Source: Eubacterium coprostanoligenes (GTDB taxonomy: Bacteria > Bacillota > Clostridia > Oscillospirales > Acutalibacteraceae). From it: a DNA stretch of 64,000 bases. The stretch's first letter is position 1, and every line of letters starts with the position of its first letter. This document shows, piece after piece, positions 1-8,074 of the stretch. The stretch is taken from assembly GCF_900167205.1 (NCBI RefSeq), contig NZ_FUWW01000002.1, forward strand, positions 1 through 64,000. Direction: 5' to 3'. Position numbers and translations under genes: made by a program. Below the pieces are notes generated by a model. That model was not told the origin of the DNA. It was given only the letters and a program-made list of their open reading frames with translations, and searched no databases.

Positions 1-300
1 TTCTGAATTTCGTTTTCTTGCGAACTTTGCTGTACCTCGTCAAAACATATTCCGTATAGAACAAAACAAAGTTTTGTAAGTATACTACATATGTTTTTCC
101 TCTTTCCAAAAAATCCACGGATTTTTTGGAAGCCTTATATATGCTTGTTCGCAAAAAGCGGAAAACGCCAAAAATGCGGTAAGTTCAATGCTTACAGCAT
201 TTTTAAAACCCTACCGTCAACACTTCGTGTTGCTACCTTTACTGCGTAGACGCCCCCTTTTGTATGCATTGTAGACATTTCCCTCGATTAACGGGGGAAT
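1..300 (-). repeat. Interspersed hairpin-rich repeat, copy 1 (MITE-like), open at left edge
   Basis: Read on the minus strand this stretch matches the repeat at 7103-7305. The shared blocks, in order, are a CCCCCGTTAATCG hairpin, a GTCT..AGAC hairpin, GGGGGCGTCTACGCAGTAAAGG, AACACGAAGTGTT, a GCTGTAAG..CTTACCGC hairpin and the end block GCAAGAAAACGAAATTCAG (bases 1-21 here). Copy 1 carries about 95 extra bases before the end block, including a long AAAAAATCC/GGATTTTTT palindrome near 107-133. No open reading frame is credible in it. It looks like a non-autonomous palindromic element; whether it extends past base 1 cannot be seen. Confidence 0.7.
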
Positions 301-376
301 CATCTTTTAAAAAATGGGAGGCACAATTCGGTTGATTATATTTTGGCGTGGTTCAGGGGCTTTATCGACAGTTTGA

Positions 377-402
377 AAAGGACATCCTCTCGGATGCCCT
401 TT
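377..402 (-). terminator. Rho-independent terminator of the first amino-acid ABC operon
   Basis: Hairpin with arms AAAGG.CATCC and GGATG.CCTTT and a TCTC loop, followed on the minus strand by a short T-rich run. It lies 19 bases after the ATPase stop codon at 421. A fragment ending CTTTATCGACAG just beyond it (358-370) resembles the tail of the local repeat family. Confidence 0.7.
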
Positions 403-420
403 AATGTATTTAATATATGA

Positions 421-1164
421 TTACAGTACCTTTGACAAGAACTCAACCAATCTTTGGTCTTTTGGATGATTGAAGATGTCGTCAGGTGTGCCTTGTTCAA
501 GAATTTTGCCCTCGTCCATAAAGATGACTCTTGTGGCAACTTCTTTTGCAAAGCCCATTTCGTGGGTTACGATAACCATTGTCATACCCTTGTTTGCAAG
601 CTCTTTCATAACCTGCAAAACTTCGCCTACCATTTCAGGGTCGAGCGCCGAGGTCGGCTCGTCAAAAAGCATAACTTCAGGTTCCATGCAAAGTGCTCTT
701 ACAATTGCAACTCTCTGCTTTTGACCGCCTGAAAGTTGGCTTGGATATGCGTCTGCCCTGTCACGAAGTCCGACTGCGTCAAGAAGTTCAAGTGCCTTTG
801 CCTCTGCGTCTGCCTGCGATTTTTTGAGCAATTTCATCGGCGCAATGGTCAAATTGCGGAGAATTGTCATATTTGGGAAAAGGTTGAAGTGCTGGAACAC
901 CATACCCATTTTTTGTCTGTGCTTGTTGATGTTGAGTTTTGGATTTGTCAAATCCTCACCGTCAAAAACAATGTGTCCGTCTGTCGGAACTTCAAGAAGA
1001 TTGAGCGAACGGAGCATTGTTGATTTACCCGAACCTGATGGACCGATAATAACAACAACTTCGCCTTTGTTGATTTCAAGGTTAACTCCGTCAAGAGCTT
1101 TTACCTCTCCACCGAGATAGTACTTTTTTACATTGTTTACGGCAATAAGTGCTTTATCGTTCAT
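421..1164 (-). CDS. Polar amino-acid ABC transporter ATP-binding protein (GlnQ family)
   Basis: Cytoplasmic ATPase that powers import of a polar amino acid. The 247-residue product has Walker [10 protein letters not shown], signature LSGGQKQR, Walker [13 protein letters not shown] and the switch His in VTHEMGF. This is the full PAAT/GlnQ-family set at the usual length. I start it at the ATG at 1164 because AGGAGG lies about 10 bases upstream; an in-frame upstream ATG at 1197 lacks such a site and would add 11 residues. The start overlaps the permease end by 11 bases, so translation is probably coupled. Last gene of a minus-strand trio: binding protein, permease, ATPase. Substrate is not decidable from sequence. 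Confidence 0.93.
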   Translation of the reverse strand: MNDKALIAVNNVKKYYLGGEVKALDGVNLEINKGEVVVIIGPSGSGKSTMLRSLNLLEVPTDGHIVFDGEDLTNPKLNINKHRQKMGMVFQHFNLFPNMTILRNLTIAPMKLLKKSQADAEAKALELLDAVGLRDRADAYPSQLSGGQKQRVAIVRALCMEPEVMLFDEPTSALDPEMVGEVLQVMKELANKGMTMVIVTHEMGFAKEVATRVIFMDEGKILEQGTPDDIFNHPKDQRLVEFLSKVL

Positions 1165-1912
1165 TCTTACGGAGCCTCCTTTCAAGCAATCCTGCAAGTT
1201 TTGTGAGGAGCATAACGATTACAAGGTAAACGAGAGCAACTGACAAAAGTGGCATATAATATGAATATGTTGCAGCCGAAATACTTGAACCTGCCTTTGT
1301 GAGGTCGGTTACGGCAACATAACCCGCAACAGATGTTTCCTTGAGGAGTGCAATGAACTCGTTGAGGAGGGTAGGCAATACAGCCTTGAACATCTGTGGC
1401 AAAATGATGTATCTCATAGTTTGGAAGTAGTTGAAACCGATTGAACGGCCGGCTTCAAACTGACCTTCATCAATCGACATAATACCGCCACGGAAGATTT
1501 CCGCAACATACGCACCGGAGTTGATACCAAATGCAAATATGGCAACGCCGACGCCGTTTGATGATGATGCAAATATGATGAAATATGTGATAAGGAGCTG
1601 AACTACAACAGGTGTACCTCTGATGACAGTGAGGTAAATTTTGCAGATGAAATTGAGAAATCTCATAATAAACCAAGTGAATCCGCCACGAATTTTGAGG
1701 GATTCCTCGTTTTTGTCGTATGAGGTACGAACTGCGGCGATAAGCACACCGATTACAATACCGATAATTGCGGCAACAGCTGTAATTTTAAGTGTGTTTC
1801 CAAGACCTGTAACCATATACTTCCATCGGTCTTTTTGTATAAAGTTGAGGTCAAACTGTTCTTTGAAGTTTTCCACAAAAGCGGGAGCCTTCATTAAAAT
1901 AATATCTAACAT
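1154..1912 (-). CDS. Polar amino-acid ABC transporter permease (HisM/GlnP family)
   Basis: Inner-membrane permease, 252 residues, with about five hydrophobic segments. It has the EAA loop typical of His/Glu/Gln permeases ([21 protein letters not shown]) that docks with the ATPase. A GGAG site lies 8 bases before the ATG at 1912. The gene sits between the binding protein (1983-2756) and the ATPase (421-1164). A hairpin in the gap upstream probably lowers its transcript level relative to the binding protein. One permease gene implies a homodimeric channel. Confidence 0.92.
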   Translation of the reverse strand: MLDIILMKAPAFVENFKEQFDLNFIQKDRWKYMVTGLGNTLKITAVAAIIGIVIGVLIAAVRTSYDKNEESLKIRGGFTWFIMRFLNFICKIYLTVIRGTPVVVQLLITYFIIFASSSNGVGVAIFAFGINSGAYVAEIFRGGIMSIDEGQFEAGRSIGFNYFQTMRYIILPQMFKAVLPTLLNEFIALLKETSVAGYVAVTDLTKAGSSISAATYSYYMPLLSVALVYLVIVMLLTKLAGLLERRLRKNER

Positions 1913-1929
1913 TTTGTATCTCCATAAAT

Positions 1930-1954
1930 AAAGGCGAACGATAGGTTCGCCTTT
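1930..1954 (-). terminator. Intra-operon hairpin (partial terminator) after the binding-protein gene
   Basis: Perfect 10-bp stem, AAAGGCGAAC and GTTCGCCTTT, with a 5-base loop, between the binding-protein stop (1983) and the permease start (1912). Such hairpins usually raise binding-protein mRNA over permease and ATPase mRNA; that role is inferred. Confidence 0.7.
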
Positions 1955-1982
1955 ATATTGTGTTTATGATGCCGAATTATTC

Positions 1983-2756
1983 TTATTCAGCTTTGATGTA
2001 CTTGTTAACGATTTCCTGAAGTGTGCCGTCTGCAATGAGTTCCTTGAGAGCACCGTTAACCTTTGTTTGAAGTTCTGTGTTGTCTTTCTTGAAGCAGATT
2101 GCATATTCTTCTTCAGCATATGATGTATTGAGGATTTCCAATCCTTCGTTTGATGCAACGAATGACTTTGCCGGCTCGTTGTCGATGATTACACAATCAA
2201 TCTTGCCTGCAAGAAGAGCCTGAACTGCGTCTGCACCCTTGTCGAATTCCTGAACTGCCTCGTCACCGAAGTCGTCCTTTGCATAGATGTCGCCTGTTGT
2301 ACCGAGCTGAACACCAATTTTTGTCTTTTCGCTGAGGTCGTCAACTGACTTGATGTCGCTGCCCTGCTTAACAATGATTGACTGAATGCCTGTTGCATAA
2401 GAATCAGAGAAAGCAACGCTCTGCTCACGCTCAGGAGTAACAGTCATGCCTGCCATACCCATATCGTACTTACCGCTTTGTACACCAGGGATGATAGCGT
2501 CAAACTTTGTGTCAACGATTTCGAGCTTCATGCCGAGCTTGTCAGCAATAGCCTGTGCAACATCTGCATCGATACCAACAACTTTGTCGCCCTCTTTGTA
2601 TTCGTATGGAGGGAACTCTGCGTTTGTTACCATTGTCAATGTTTCTTGTGTGTCTGTGTCTGTGTTTGTGTCATCTGATTTTTTCTCGCTTGAGCATGCA
2701 ACGAAGCTTACGCAAATCATCAATGCTGCAAGAAGAACCGCTAAAAACTTTTTCAT
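1983..2756 (-). CDS. Amino-acid ABC transporter substrate-binding lipoprotein (SBP_bac_3)
   Basis: Extracytoplasmic solute receptor of the minus-strand importer, 257 residues. The N-terminus is a lipoprotein signal with lipobox FVAC, so the mature protein starts at the Cys near residue 21 and is anchored in the membrane. It then has a Ser/Asp/Thr-rich linker and a family 3 solute-binding fold (EFPPYEY, GIDADVAQAIADKLG, FDAIIPGVQSGKYDMGMAGMT, IQSIIVKQ). GGAG lies before the ATG. It is first in its operon, as is usual, and divergent from a paralogous system at 3024. The family binds polar amino acids or cystine; I cannot choose. Confidence 0.92.
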   Translation of the reverse strand: MKKFLAVLLAALMICVSFVACSSEKKSDDTNTDTDTQETLTMVTNAEFPPYEYKEGDKVVGIDADVAQAIADKLGMKLEIVDTKFDAIIPGVQSGKYDMGMAGMTVTPEREQSVAFSDSYATGIQSIIVKQGSDIKSVDDLSEKTKIGVQLGTTGDIYAKDDFGDEAVQEFDKGADAVQALLAGKIDCVIIDNEPAKSFVASNEGLEILNTSYAEEEYAICFKKDNTELQTKVNGALKELIADGTLQEIVNKYIKAE

Positions 2757-2799
2757 AATCTTTGTCTCCTTTGTTGTTGTTTTCGTTTTCAGTGATTAC

Positions 2800-2828
2800 A
2801 CAATAACACATAATGTATTTTTTTGCAA
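2800..2828 (-). promoter_or_regulatory. Probable sigma-A promoter of the minus-strand amino-acid ABC operon
   Basis: Reading the minus strand: -35 TTGCAA (2823-2828), 17-base spacer, -10 TATTGT (2800-2805), about 45 bases upstream of the binding-protein ATG. Confidence 0.5.
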
Positions 2829-2960
2829 TAGTTATGCTAAAAATGAATATTTATTTATATTTTATACATTGCCCTGTATATTATTTACATCATATTATGG
2901 GCTGGCTTTATGCAAGTTGCACAAAAATACAAATTTTTTGAGATTTTATCGTGTTACCAC

Positions 2961-2989
2961 TTTACAACGCTAAAGAAATAAAGTATAAT
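2961..2989 (+). promoter_or_regulatory. Sigma-A promoter of the plus-strand amino-acid ABC operon
   Basis: -35 TTTACA (2961-2966), 17-base spacer, -10 TATAAT (2984-2989), 34 bases before the ATG at 3024. Near-consensus. The divergent promoter at 2800-2828 is about 130 bases away; no obvious shared operator was found between them. Confidence 0.75.
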
Positions 2990-3023
2990 GAACCCATCAA
3001 ATAAATTGAATGAGGTAGATATT

Positions 3024-3821
3024 ATGAAAACTATTAAAAAGGTTCTTGCAATTGTTTTGGCAGTGCTCACAGTATGCTTTGCTTTCACAGCGTGCTCGGG
3101 CAACAAATCAAACGATTCAAGCAAAACAGATTCGGAAAAGATTGTTGAATCAGGCAAACTCGTTGTAGGTATTACAGAATTTGCTCCTATGGATTATAAG
3201 GACGGAAACGGCAATTGGATTGGCTTTGATGCAGACTTTGCAAATATGGTTGCAGAAAAGCTTGGCGTTAAAGCTGAATTTCAGATTATTGATTGGGACA
3301 ACAAGTTCCTTGAACTCCAGACAGGTTCAATCGATTGCATTTGGAACGGTATGACAATCACAGATGAAGTTAAGAATAACTCATCGGTTACAGACGCATA
3401 TGCAATGAATCAGCAGGTTGTTGTTGCAAAATCTGAAGTTGCTAGCAAGATTAAGTCGGTTGATGACCTCAAAAATCTTTCTTTCGCAGCAGAGAACGGT
3501 TCGGCAGGTGCTTCGGCAGCAAAGGACAACGGTCTTAATGTAACAGCTGTTACAACACAGGCGGACGCTCTTTTGGAAGTTGCTTCAGGTTCATCGGACG
3601 CTTGCATCATTGACTCAACAATGGCAAAGGCTATGACAGGTGAGGGCACAGACTATTCAGACCTCAAGGTTGCACTTGTTCTTCTTGACGAGCAGTACGG
3701 TATCAGCTTCCGCAAGAATAGCGATATGACAGAAAAGGTTAATGAGATTATTGCAGAATACAAGGCAGACGGCACATTGCAAAAGCTTTCTGAAAAGTAC
3801 GGTATTCAACTTGCAGAATAA
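3024..3821 (+). CDS. Amino-acid ABC transporter substrate-binding lipoprotein (second system)
   Basis: Family 3 solute-binding lipoprotein, 265 residues. Signal with lipobox FTAC, then a Ser/Asn/Lys linker and the binding fold (EFAPMDYKD, GFDADFANMVAEKLGVKAEF, GSIDCIWNGMTITDE, YGISFRKN). I start at the ATG at 3024, 8 bases after GAGG; an ATG at 2988 would put the signal peptide behind 12 polar residues and overlap the -10 box. It is paralogous to the divergent 1983-2756 protein but clearly diverged, so the two importers probably differ in ligand. Confidence 0.92.
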   Translation: MKTIKKVLAIVLAVLTVCFAFTACSGNKSNDSSKTDSEKIVESGKLVVGITEFAPMDYKDGNGNWIGFDADFANMVAEKLGVKAEFQIIDWDNKFLELQTGSIDCIWNGMTITDEVKNNSSVTDAYAMNQQVVVAKSEVASKIKSVDDLKNLSFAAENGSAGASAAKDNGLNVTAVTTQADALLEVASGSSDACIIDSTMAKAMTGEGTDYSDLKVALVLLDEQYGISFRKNSDMTEKVNEIIAEYKADGTLQKLSEKYGIQLAE

Positions 3822-3844
3822 TTACACAAATTAATCACTTTAGG

Positions 3845-3876
3845 GGCAGTTGCTTAATTTTAGGCGACTGCCTTTT
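3845..3876 (+). terminator. Hairpin after second binding-protein gene (partial terminator)
   Basis: Stem GGCAGTTGC with GCGACTGCC (one G-U pair) followed by TTTT. It sits between the binding-protein gene and the permease, mirroring the hairpin in the divergent operon. Likely attenuates permease and ATPase expression. Confidence 0.65.
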
Positions 3877-3959
3877 GGTGAGTAATAGGCAATAATATCT
3901 ATTAAGACCGCCCTTGTTATAAGGACGGCAATATAATGTATTAGGAGATTAATTTTATT

Positions 3960-4604
3960 ATGTTTTGGACAGTAACACTTGAATTGCTCAAGGGTTTTGC
4001 GGAAACACTTAAGATTTTCGCACTCACCCTTGTATTTTCACTTCCGTTGGGGCTTGTGCTCAGCTTTTTCTCAATGTCAAAGTTCAAGCCACTTAAGTAT
4101 TTGACAAAAATTTTCATTTGGATTATTCGTGGCACACCGCTTATGCTTCAACTCATTATCGTTTATTTTGGTCCGGGCTTGATTTTCGGCTGGGATCTTA
4201 TGGAAAGATTTAATGCGGTTATCGTTGCGTTTGTTATCAACTATTCTTGCTATTTCAGCGAGATTTATCGTGGCGGTATCGAATCTATACCAAAAGGACA
4301 AACCGAGGCGGGTTTGGTGCTCGGTATGAGCAAAAGCCAAATCTTCTTTAGGGTAACACTTTTGCAGGTGGTCAAGAGAATTGTTCCGCCGATGAGCAAC
4401 GAAATCATCACTCTTGTAAAGGATACTTCACTTGCCCGTATCATTGCGGTGTACGAAATCATCTTTATGGGACAGAACTTTATCAAATCGGCAGGTCTTA
4501 TTTGGCCTCTGTTCTACACAGCCGCTTTCTATCTTATTTTCTGTGGAATTCTCACCGTTATTTTCCACTGGGCAGAAAAGAAAATGAGCTATTTTGAAGC
4601 GTAA
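3960..4604 (+). CDS. Amino-acid ABC transporter permease (second system)
   Basis: Membrane permease, 214 residues, HisM/GlnP family. About five hydrophobic segments; RGTPLMLQL after the second segment and EAGLVLGMSKSQIFFRVTLLQ as EAA loop. AGGAG precedes the ATG. It follows the binding-protein gene after a hairpin and is 12 bases ahead of the ATPase gene. Slightly shorter than the paralogue at 1154-1912, mainly at the N-terminus. Confidence 0.92.
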   Translation: MFWTVTLELLKGFAETLKIFALTLVFSLPLGLVLSFFSMSKFKPLKYLTKIFIWIIRGTPLMLQLIIVYFGPGLIFGWDLMERFNAVIVAFVINYSCYFSEIYRGGIESIPKGQTEAGLVLGMSKSQIFFRVTLLQVVKRIVPPMSNEIITLVKDTSLARIIAVYEIIFMGQNFIKSAGLIWPLFYTAAFYLIFCGILTVIFHWAEKKMSYFEA

Positions 4605-4616
4605 GGAGGGGACATT

Positions 4617-5375
4617 ATGGCTTTGTTGGAAGTAAAAGGAATTAAGAAAAACTTTGGAAAAACAAAGGTGCTCAAGGGCATTGATTTTGAACTTCAAAAG
4701 GGCGAAGTTCTCTCGATTATCGGTTCTTCGGGTTCGGGAAAAACAACACTTTTGCGTTGCGTAAACTTTTTGGAATTCGCTGATGAAGGCACAATTTCGA
4801 TTGACGGCAATGTGATATATGACGGCGTAAAAGATAAAAAAATCAAGGATAAGGAACTCAAAGCAAAGCGTAGGCACTTTGGTCTTGTGTTCCAGGATTT
4901 CAATCTTTTTCCGCAGTACAGCGTGCTTAAAAACCTAACTCTTGCACCGTCACTTTTGGGACTCGGCACAAAGGAAGAACTTGAAAAACAAGCAAGGGAA
5001 ATCATCGCAAGAGTGGACCTTTCCGAAAAAATCGATTTTTATCCGTGTCAGCTTTCGGGTGGTCAAAAGCAGAGAGTTGCCATTGCAAGAGCACTTATGC
5101 TCAACCCTGACATTTTGTGCTTTGACGAACCGACTTCAGCGCTTGATCCTGAACTTACAGGCGAGGTGCTTAATGTAATCAAAAACTTAAAGGATGAGGG
5201 CAGCACTATGATTGTTGTTACTCACGAGATGGAATTTGCCAAAAATGTTTCTGACAAGATTATGTTTATGGCAGACGGTGTTGTTGAGGAAATCGGCACA
5301 CCGGAACAGATTTATGAAAATCCGCAGAGCGAAAAGACAAAGACATTCCTTGCAAATTCGCTTGAAAAGTTTTGA
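4617..5375 (+). CDS. Amino-acid ABC transporter ATP-binding protein (second system)
   Basis: GlnQ-family ATPase, 252 residues: Walker A GSSGSGKTT, Q-loop QDFNLFPQ, signature LSGGQKQR, Walker [15 protein letters not shown], switch VTHEMEF. AAGGAGGGG lies 6 bases before the ATG. It carries a small charged insertion (KDKKIKDKELKAKRRH, around residues 75-90) ahead of the Q-loop that the 421-1164 paralogue lacks. Only 12 bases separate it from the downstream glycosidase gene, so the two are probably one transcript. Confidence 0.93.
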   Translation: MALLEVKGIKKNFGKTKVLKGIDFELQKGEVLSIIGSSGSGKTTLLRCVNFLEFADEGTISIDGNVIYDGVKDKKIKDKELKAKRRHFGLVFQDFNLFPQYSVLKNLTLAPSLLGLGTKEELEKQAREIIARVDLSEKIDFYPCQLSGGQKQRVAIARALMLNPDILCFDEPTSALDPELTGEVLNVIKNLKDEGSTMIVVTHEMEFAKNVSDKIMFMADGVVEEIGTPEQIYENPQSEKTKTFLANSLEKF

Positions 5376-5387
5376 TGAGGTAAATTT

Positions 5388-7043
5388 ATGAATTATAAAT
5401 TGAATTTCAGTTATAAAACAGGCAAAGAAATCAAAACTACCGAAATTTCAAACGATGATGTTTCGTTTGATTTGCGTCAGACAGAAAACGGGTTGACCTT
5501 GAGCGTTATCCCCAAAAAAGAAATCAGCGACATCTCTTTTTATCTTGAAAGGGGATACGAATATCCGCAGGACAGCAAGTTTTTTGCAAACGGCTTTCAG
5601 TCGTGGACTGATACAAAAGAATTCGCCAAAAATGAATTGATGGCAGATGAGGGAATCGTCGGCAAAGGTCTGTTCGGCAAAAGTCCGTTTGGTATGAATT
5701 TGGTAGGTAACTACACCTTTGTTGAACAGTCAAAAGAATGCGGTGTTTTTCATTCAAACTCATTCGCTTATGTCAGAAATGAGAAAAATATTGATTTCTT
5801 CGGTTCTCTCAACGACCGCACAGGATATACAATTATCTATGCAGATATGAACAAAAACACTCTCCGCTTTTCAAAAGATGTTGAGGGTATCACGATAAGT
5901 GAGCCGTATGAACTTCTTGATTTGTATTTTGACAATGGCGGTTATGACGAGGTTTTCGACAGATATTTTGCAAAGATGAATGTCAAGCCTTTGACCGACA
6001 AAAAGATAAAAGGCTACACTTCGTGGTATAATTATTATCAAAAAATCAACGAAAAAATTATTCTTCGTGACCTTGATGCAATCTCTGAAAAAACAGATAA
6101 GGTGAACACTTTTCAGATTGATGACGGCTATCAAACGGCGGTTGGCGATTGGCTTTCAATCAACAAAACCAAGTTCCCAAACGGTATGAAACCGATTGTT
6201 GAAAAAATCCACGCAAAAGGCTGGCAGGCGGGTTTGTGGCTTGCTCCGTTCGGTGCACAAAAGGGTTCAAAACTGGCTTCTGAACACTCCGATTGGCTTG
6301 TAAAAGGCAAAAACGGCAAGCCGATTATGGTCGGTGCAAACTGGGGTGGTTTTTATGCGATTGATATTGATAATACCGATGCAAGAGCATATATAAAAAA
6401 TGTGTTTGACACCGTGCTCAATGATTGGGGCTTCGACCTTGTCAAACTCGACTTTTTGTATGCAACTGCGGTTGTTCCGCTTCACAACAAAACAAGAGGA
6501 CAGCTTGCTTACGAAAGCATTGATTTTCTCCGTGAATGTGTAGGCAACAAGCAGATTTTGGGCTGCGGAGTTCAGCAAATGCCGTGCTTCGGCAAGGTTG
6601 AATATATGCGAATCGGTGCGGATATGGATCTCGGCTGGAAGCATAAGTTTTTCCGCAATCTCACTCACAGAGAAGATGTTTCAACCCCGAATGCCATCCA
6701 CAACAGCGTGTACAGAAGATGCCTGAACAATCGTGCGTTTTTATGTGATCCCGATGTGTTCTTGCTTCGCAGAAGCAACATTAAGTTCACTTTTGAGCAA
6801 CAAAAGGTGCTTGCAAAGTTCATCAAACTTTTTGGCTCTGTCCTCTTTATGAGTGACAATGTTGATGAATATGATGACGAGCAGATGGCTGTTTTCAACG
6901 ATACATTGGCTGATGACGACATGCAGATAGTTGCTATAAATGAAACTAACAATAAACTGTTTATAGATTACACTCAAAACAGCGAGCCGCACACACTTGG
7001 ATTCTGTGTCACAGACGGCAGTATTTATTCATCAGACTGTTGA
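5388..7043 (+). CDS. GH36-type alpha-galactosidase-like glycosidase
   Basis: Putative alpha-galactosidase, 551 residues, no signal peptide, so cytoplasmic. The N-terminal third is a beta-sandwich-like region (GFQSWTDTKEF). A TIM barrel follows: QIDDGYQ, then the nucleophile region VKLDFLY with Asp355, and MRIGADMDLGWKH with Asp412 as the likely acid/base, matching the GH36/melibiase layout. It is shorter than classical 700-residue GH36 enzymes and resembles the compact archaeal/Thermotoga type. It is fourth in an amino-acid importer operon, which is an unexpected partner. It could act on another alpha-galactoside or glycoconjugate; substrate is not shown by sequence. Confidence 0.8.
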   Translation: MNYKLNFSYKTGKEIKTTEISNDDVSFDLRQTENGLTLSVIPKKEISDISFYLERGYEYPQDSKFFANGFQSWTDTKEFAKNELMADEGIVGKGLFGKSPFGMNLVGNYTFVEQSKECGVFHSNSFAYVRNEKNIDFFGSLNDRTGYTIIYADMNKNTLRFSKDVEGITISEPYELLDLYFDNGGYDEVFDRYFAKMNVKPLTDKKIKGYTSWYNYYQKINEKIILRDLDAISEKTDKVNTFQIDDGYQTAVGDWLSINKTKFPNGMKPIVEKIHAKGWQAGLWLAPFGAQKGSKLASEHSDWLVKGKNGKPIMVGANWGGFYAIDIDNTDARAYIKNVFDTVLNDWGFDLVKLDFLYATAVVPLHNKTRGQLAYESIDFLRECVGNKQILGCGVQQMPCFGKVEYMRIGADMDLGWKHKFFRNLTHREDVSTPNAIHNSVYRRCLNNRAFLCDPDVFLLRRSNIKFTFEQQKVLAKFIKLFGSVLFMSDNVDEYDDEQMAVFNDTLADDDMQIVAINETNNKLFIDYTQNSEPHTLGFCVTDGSIYSSDC

Positions 7044-7102
7044 TAAATCTCCTGAAACATGCCAAAAGATAACTACATTTGCCTCCACTTGAAGCAAGGT
7101 TA

Positions 7103-7305
7103 TTCCCCCGTTAATCGGGGGAAATGTCTGCAACGCAGACAAAAGGGGGGGCGTCTACGCAGTAAAGGTGGCAACACGAAGTGTTGACGGAGGGGTTAAA
7201 AAAAGCTGTAAGTATCGAACTTACAGCTTTTTTGGCGTTTTTCGTTTTTTGCTCGGGGGTGGTACAATCGTACAGCTCCCACTCGCAAGAAAACGAAATT
7301 CAGAA
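7103..7305 (+). repeat. Interspersed hairpin-rich repeat, copy 2 (MITE-like)
   Basis: Inverted relative to copy 1 at the window start. Contains hairpins CCCCCGTTAATCGGGGG, GTCTGCAACGCAGAC, AACACGAAGTGTT and GCTGTAAG..CTTACAGC followed by TTTTTT, and ends in GCAAGAAAACGAAATTCAG. It begins 60 bases after the glycosidase stop and its last hairpin could serve as that operon's terminator. No coding potential. The rest of the 7044-7414 gap holds only the promoter of the next gene. Confidence 0.7.
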
Positions 7306-7353
7306 ACTTTCTCAACAGCCTGCAATGTGTCGATTCGTTTCGGCACTTTTTTC

Positions 7354-7382
7354 TTGAATTATAGCGTATATAATGTTATAAT
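7354..7382 (+). promoter_or_regulatory. Sigma-A promoter for rpe
   Basis: -35 TTGAAT (7354-7359), 17-base spacer, -10 TATAAT (7377-7382), 32 bases before the rpe ATG. Confidence 0.75.
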
Positions 7383-7414
7383 ATATCGACTATAAAAATG
7401 GAGCAGTATTACTT

Positions 7415-8068
7415 ATGAACAATAAAGTTAAAATCTCACCGTCAATTTTGGCGAGCGACTATGCAAATCTTCAGTCCGAACTTGAAAGAATTTCTACTTC
7501 GGATTTGATTCATGTTGATGTTATGGACGGGCATTTTGTGCCGAATATTTCAATCGGTGCACCTGTCACCGCTGCGTGCAAAAAGGTGTGCGATGTGCCG
7601 TTTGATGTGCATTTGATGATCAGCAATCCGCTTGATTACGCAGAGGATTTTGCAAAGGCAGGCGCCGACATTATCTGCTTCCACTCCGAGTGCGACAGCG
7701 ACACCGAGGAAACTATCAACAAGATTTTGTCACTTGGCAAAAAGGCAGGCTTGGCTATTAAGCCGGCAACTCCGATTGACGAAGTTGTAAAGTATCTTGA
7801 CAAGCTCTCTATGGTGCTTGTTATGACTGTTGAGCCTGGCTTTGGCGGTCAAAGTTTTATGGAATCGACTATGCCAAAGGTTGAGGCAATACGCAAGATT
7901 AATCCTGATATCGACATCGAGGTTGACGGCGGAATCAATGCCGAAACTATCAAAATTGCAGCAAAGGCAGGAGCAAATGTTTTTGTTGCCGGTTCAGCTG
8001 TTTTCAAGAGCGAAAACCCTGCTGAAACTATTGCTATTTTGAGGAAAAACGCACAAGACGCACAGTGA
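7415..8068 (+). CDS. rpe: Ribulose-phosphate 3-epimerase
   Basis: Cytosolic TIM-barrel enzyme interconverting D-ribulose 5-phosphate and D-xylulose 5-phosphate in the pentose phosphate pathway. The 217-residue length is normal. Family motifs are all present: SPSILASDYANL, DLIHVDVMDGHFVPN (metal-binding His and catalytic Asp), DVHLMI, MTVEPGFGGQ and EVDGGIN (second catalytic Asp). It has its own promoter and is followed 6 bases later by a membrane protein gene. Confidence 0.96.
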   Translation: MNNKVKISPSILASDYANLQSELERISTSDLIHVDVMDGHFVPNISIGAPVTAACKKVCDVPFDVHLMISNPLDYAEDFAKAGADIICFHSECDSDTEETINKILSLGKKAGLAIKPATPIDEVVKYLDKLSMVLVMTVEPGFGGQSFMESTMPKVEAIRKINPDIDIEVDGGINAETIKIAAKAGANVFVAGSAVFKSENPAETIAILRKNAQDAQ

Positions 8069-8074
8069 TTTGCT

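Noticed and set aside
1-300. Group II intron or transposase fragment
   Set aside because: No intron domain V-like motif, no coding frame; nested palindromes fit a non-autonomous repeat better.
454-1120. Long plus-strand open frames opposite the amino-acid ABC genes
   Set aside because: They are antisense shadows of the minus-strand ATPase gene with no family signal or ribosome site.
3880-3940. Second hairpin (CCGCCCTT..AAGGACGG) before the second permease as another terminator
   Set aside because: Contains a central mismatch and no T-run; the hairpin at 3845-3876 explains the gap.
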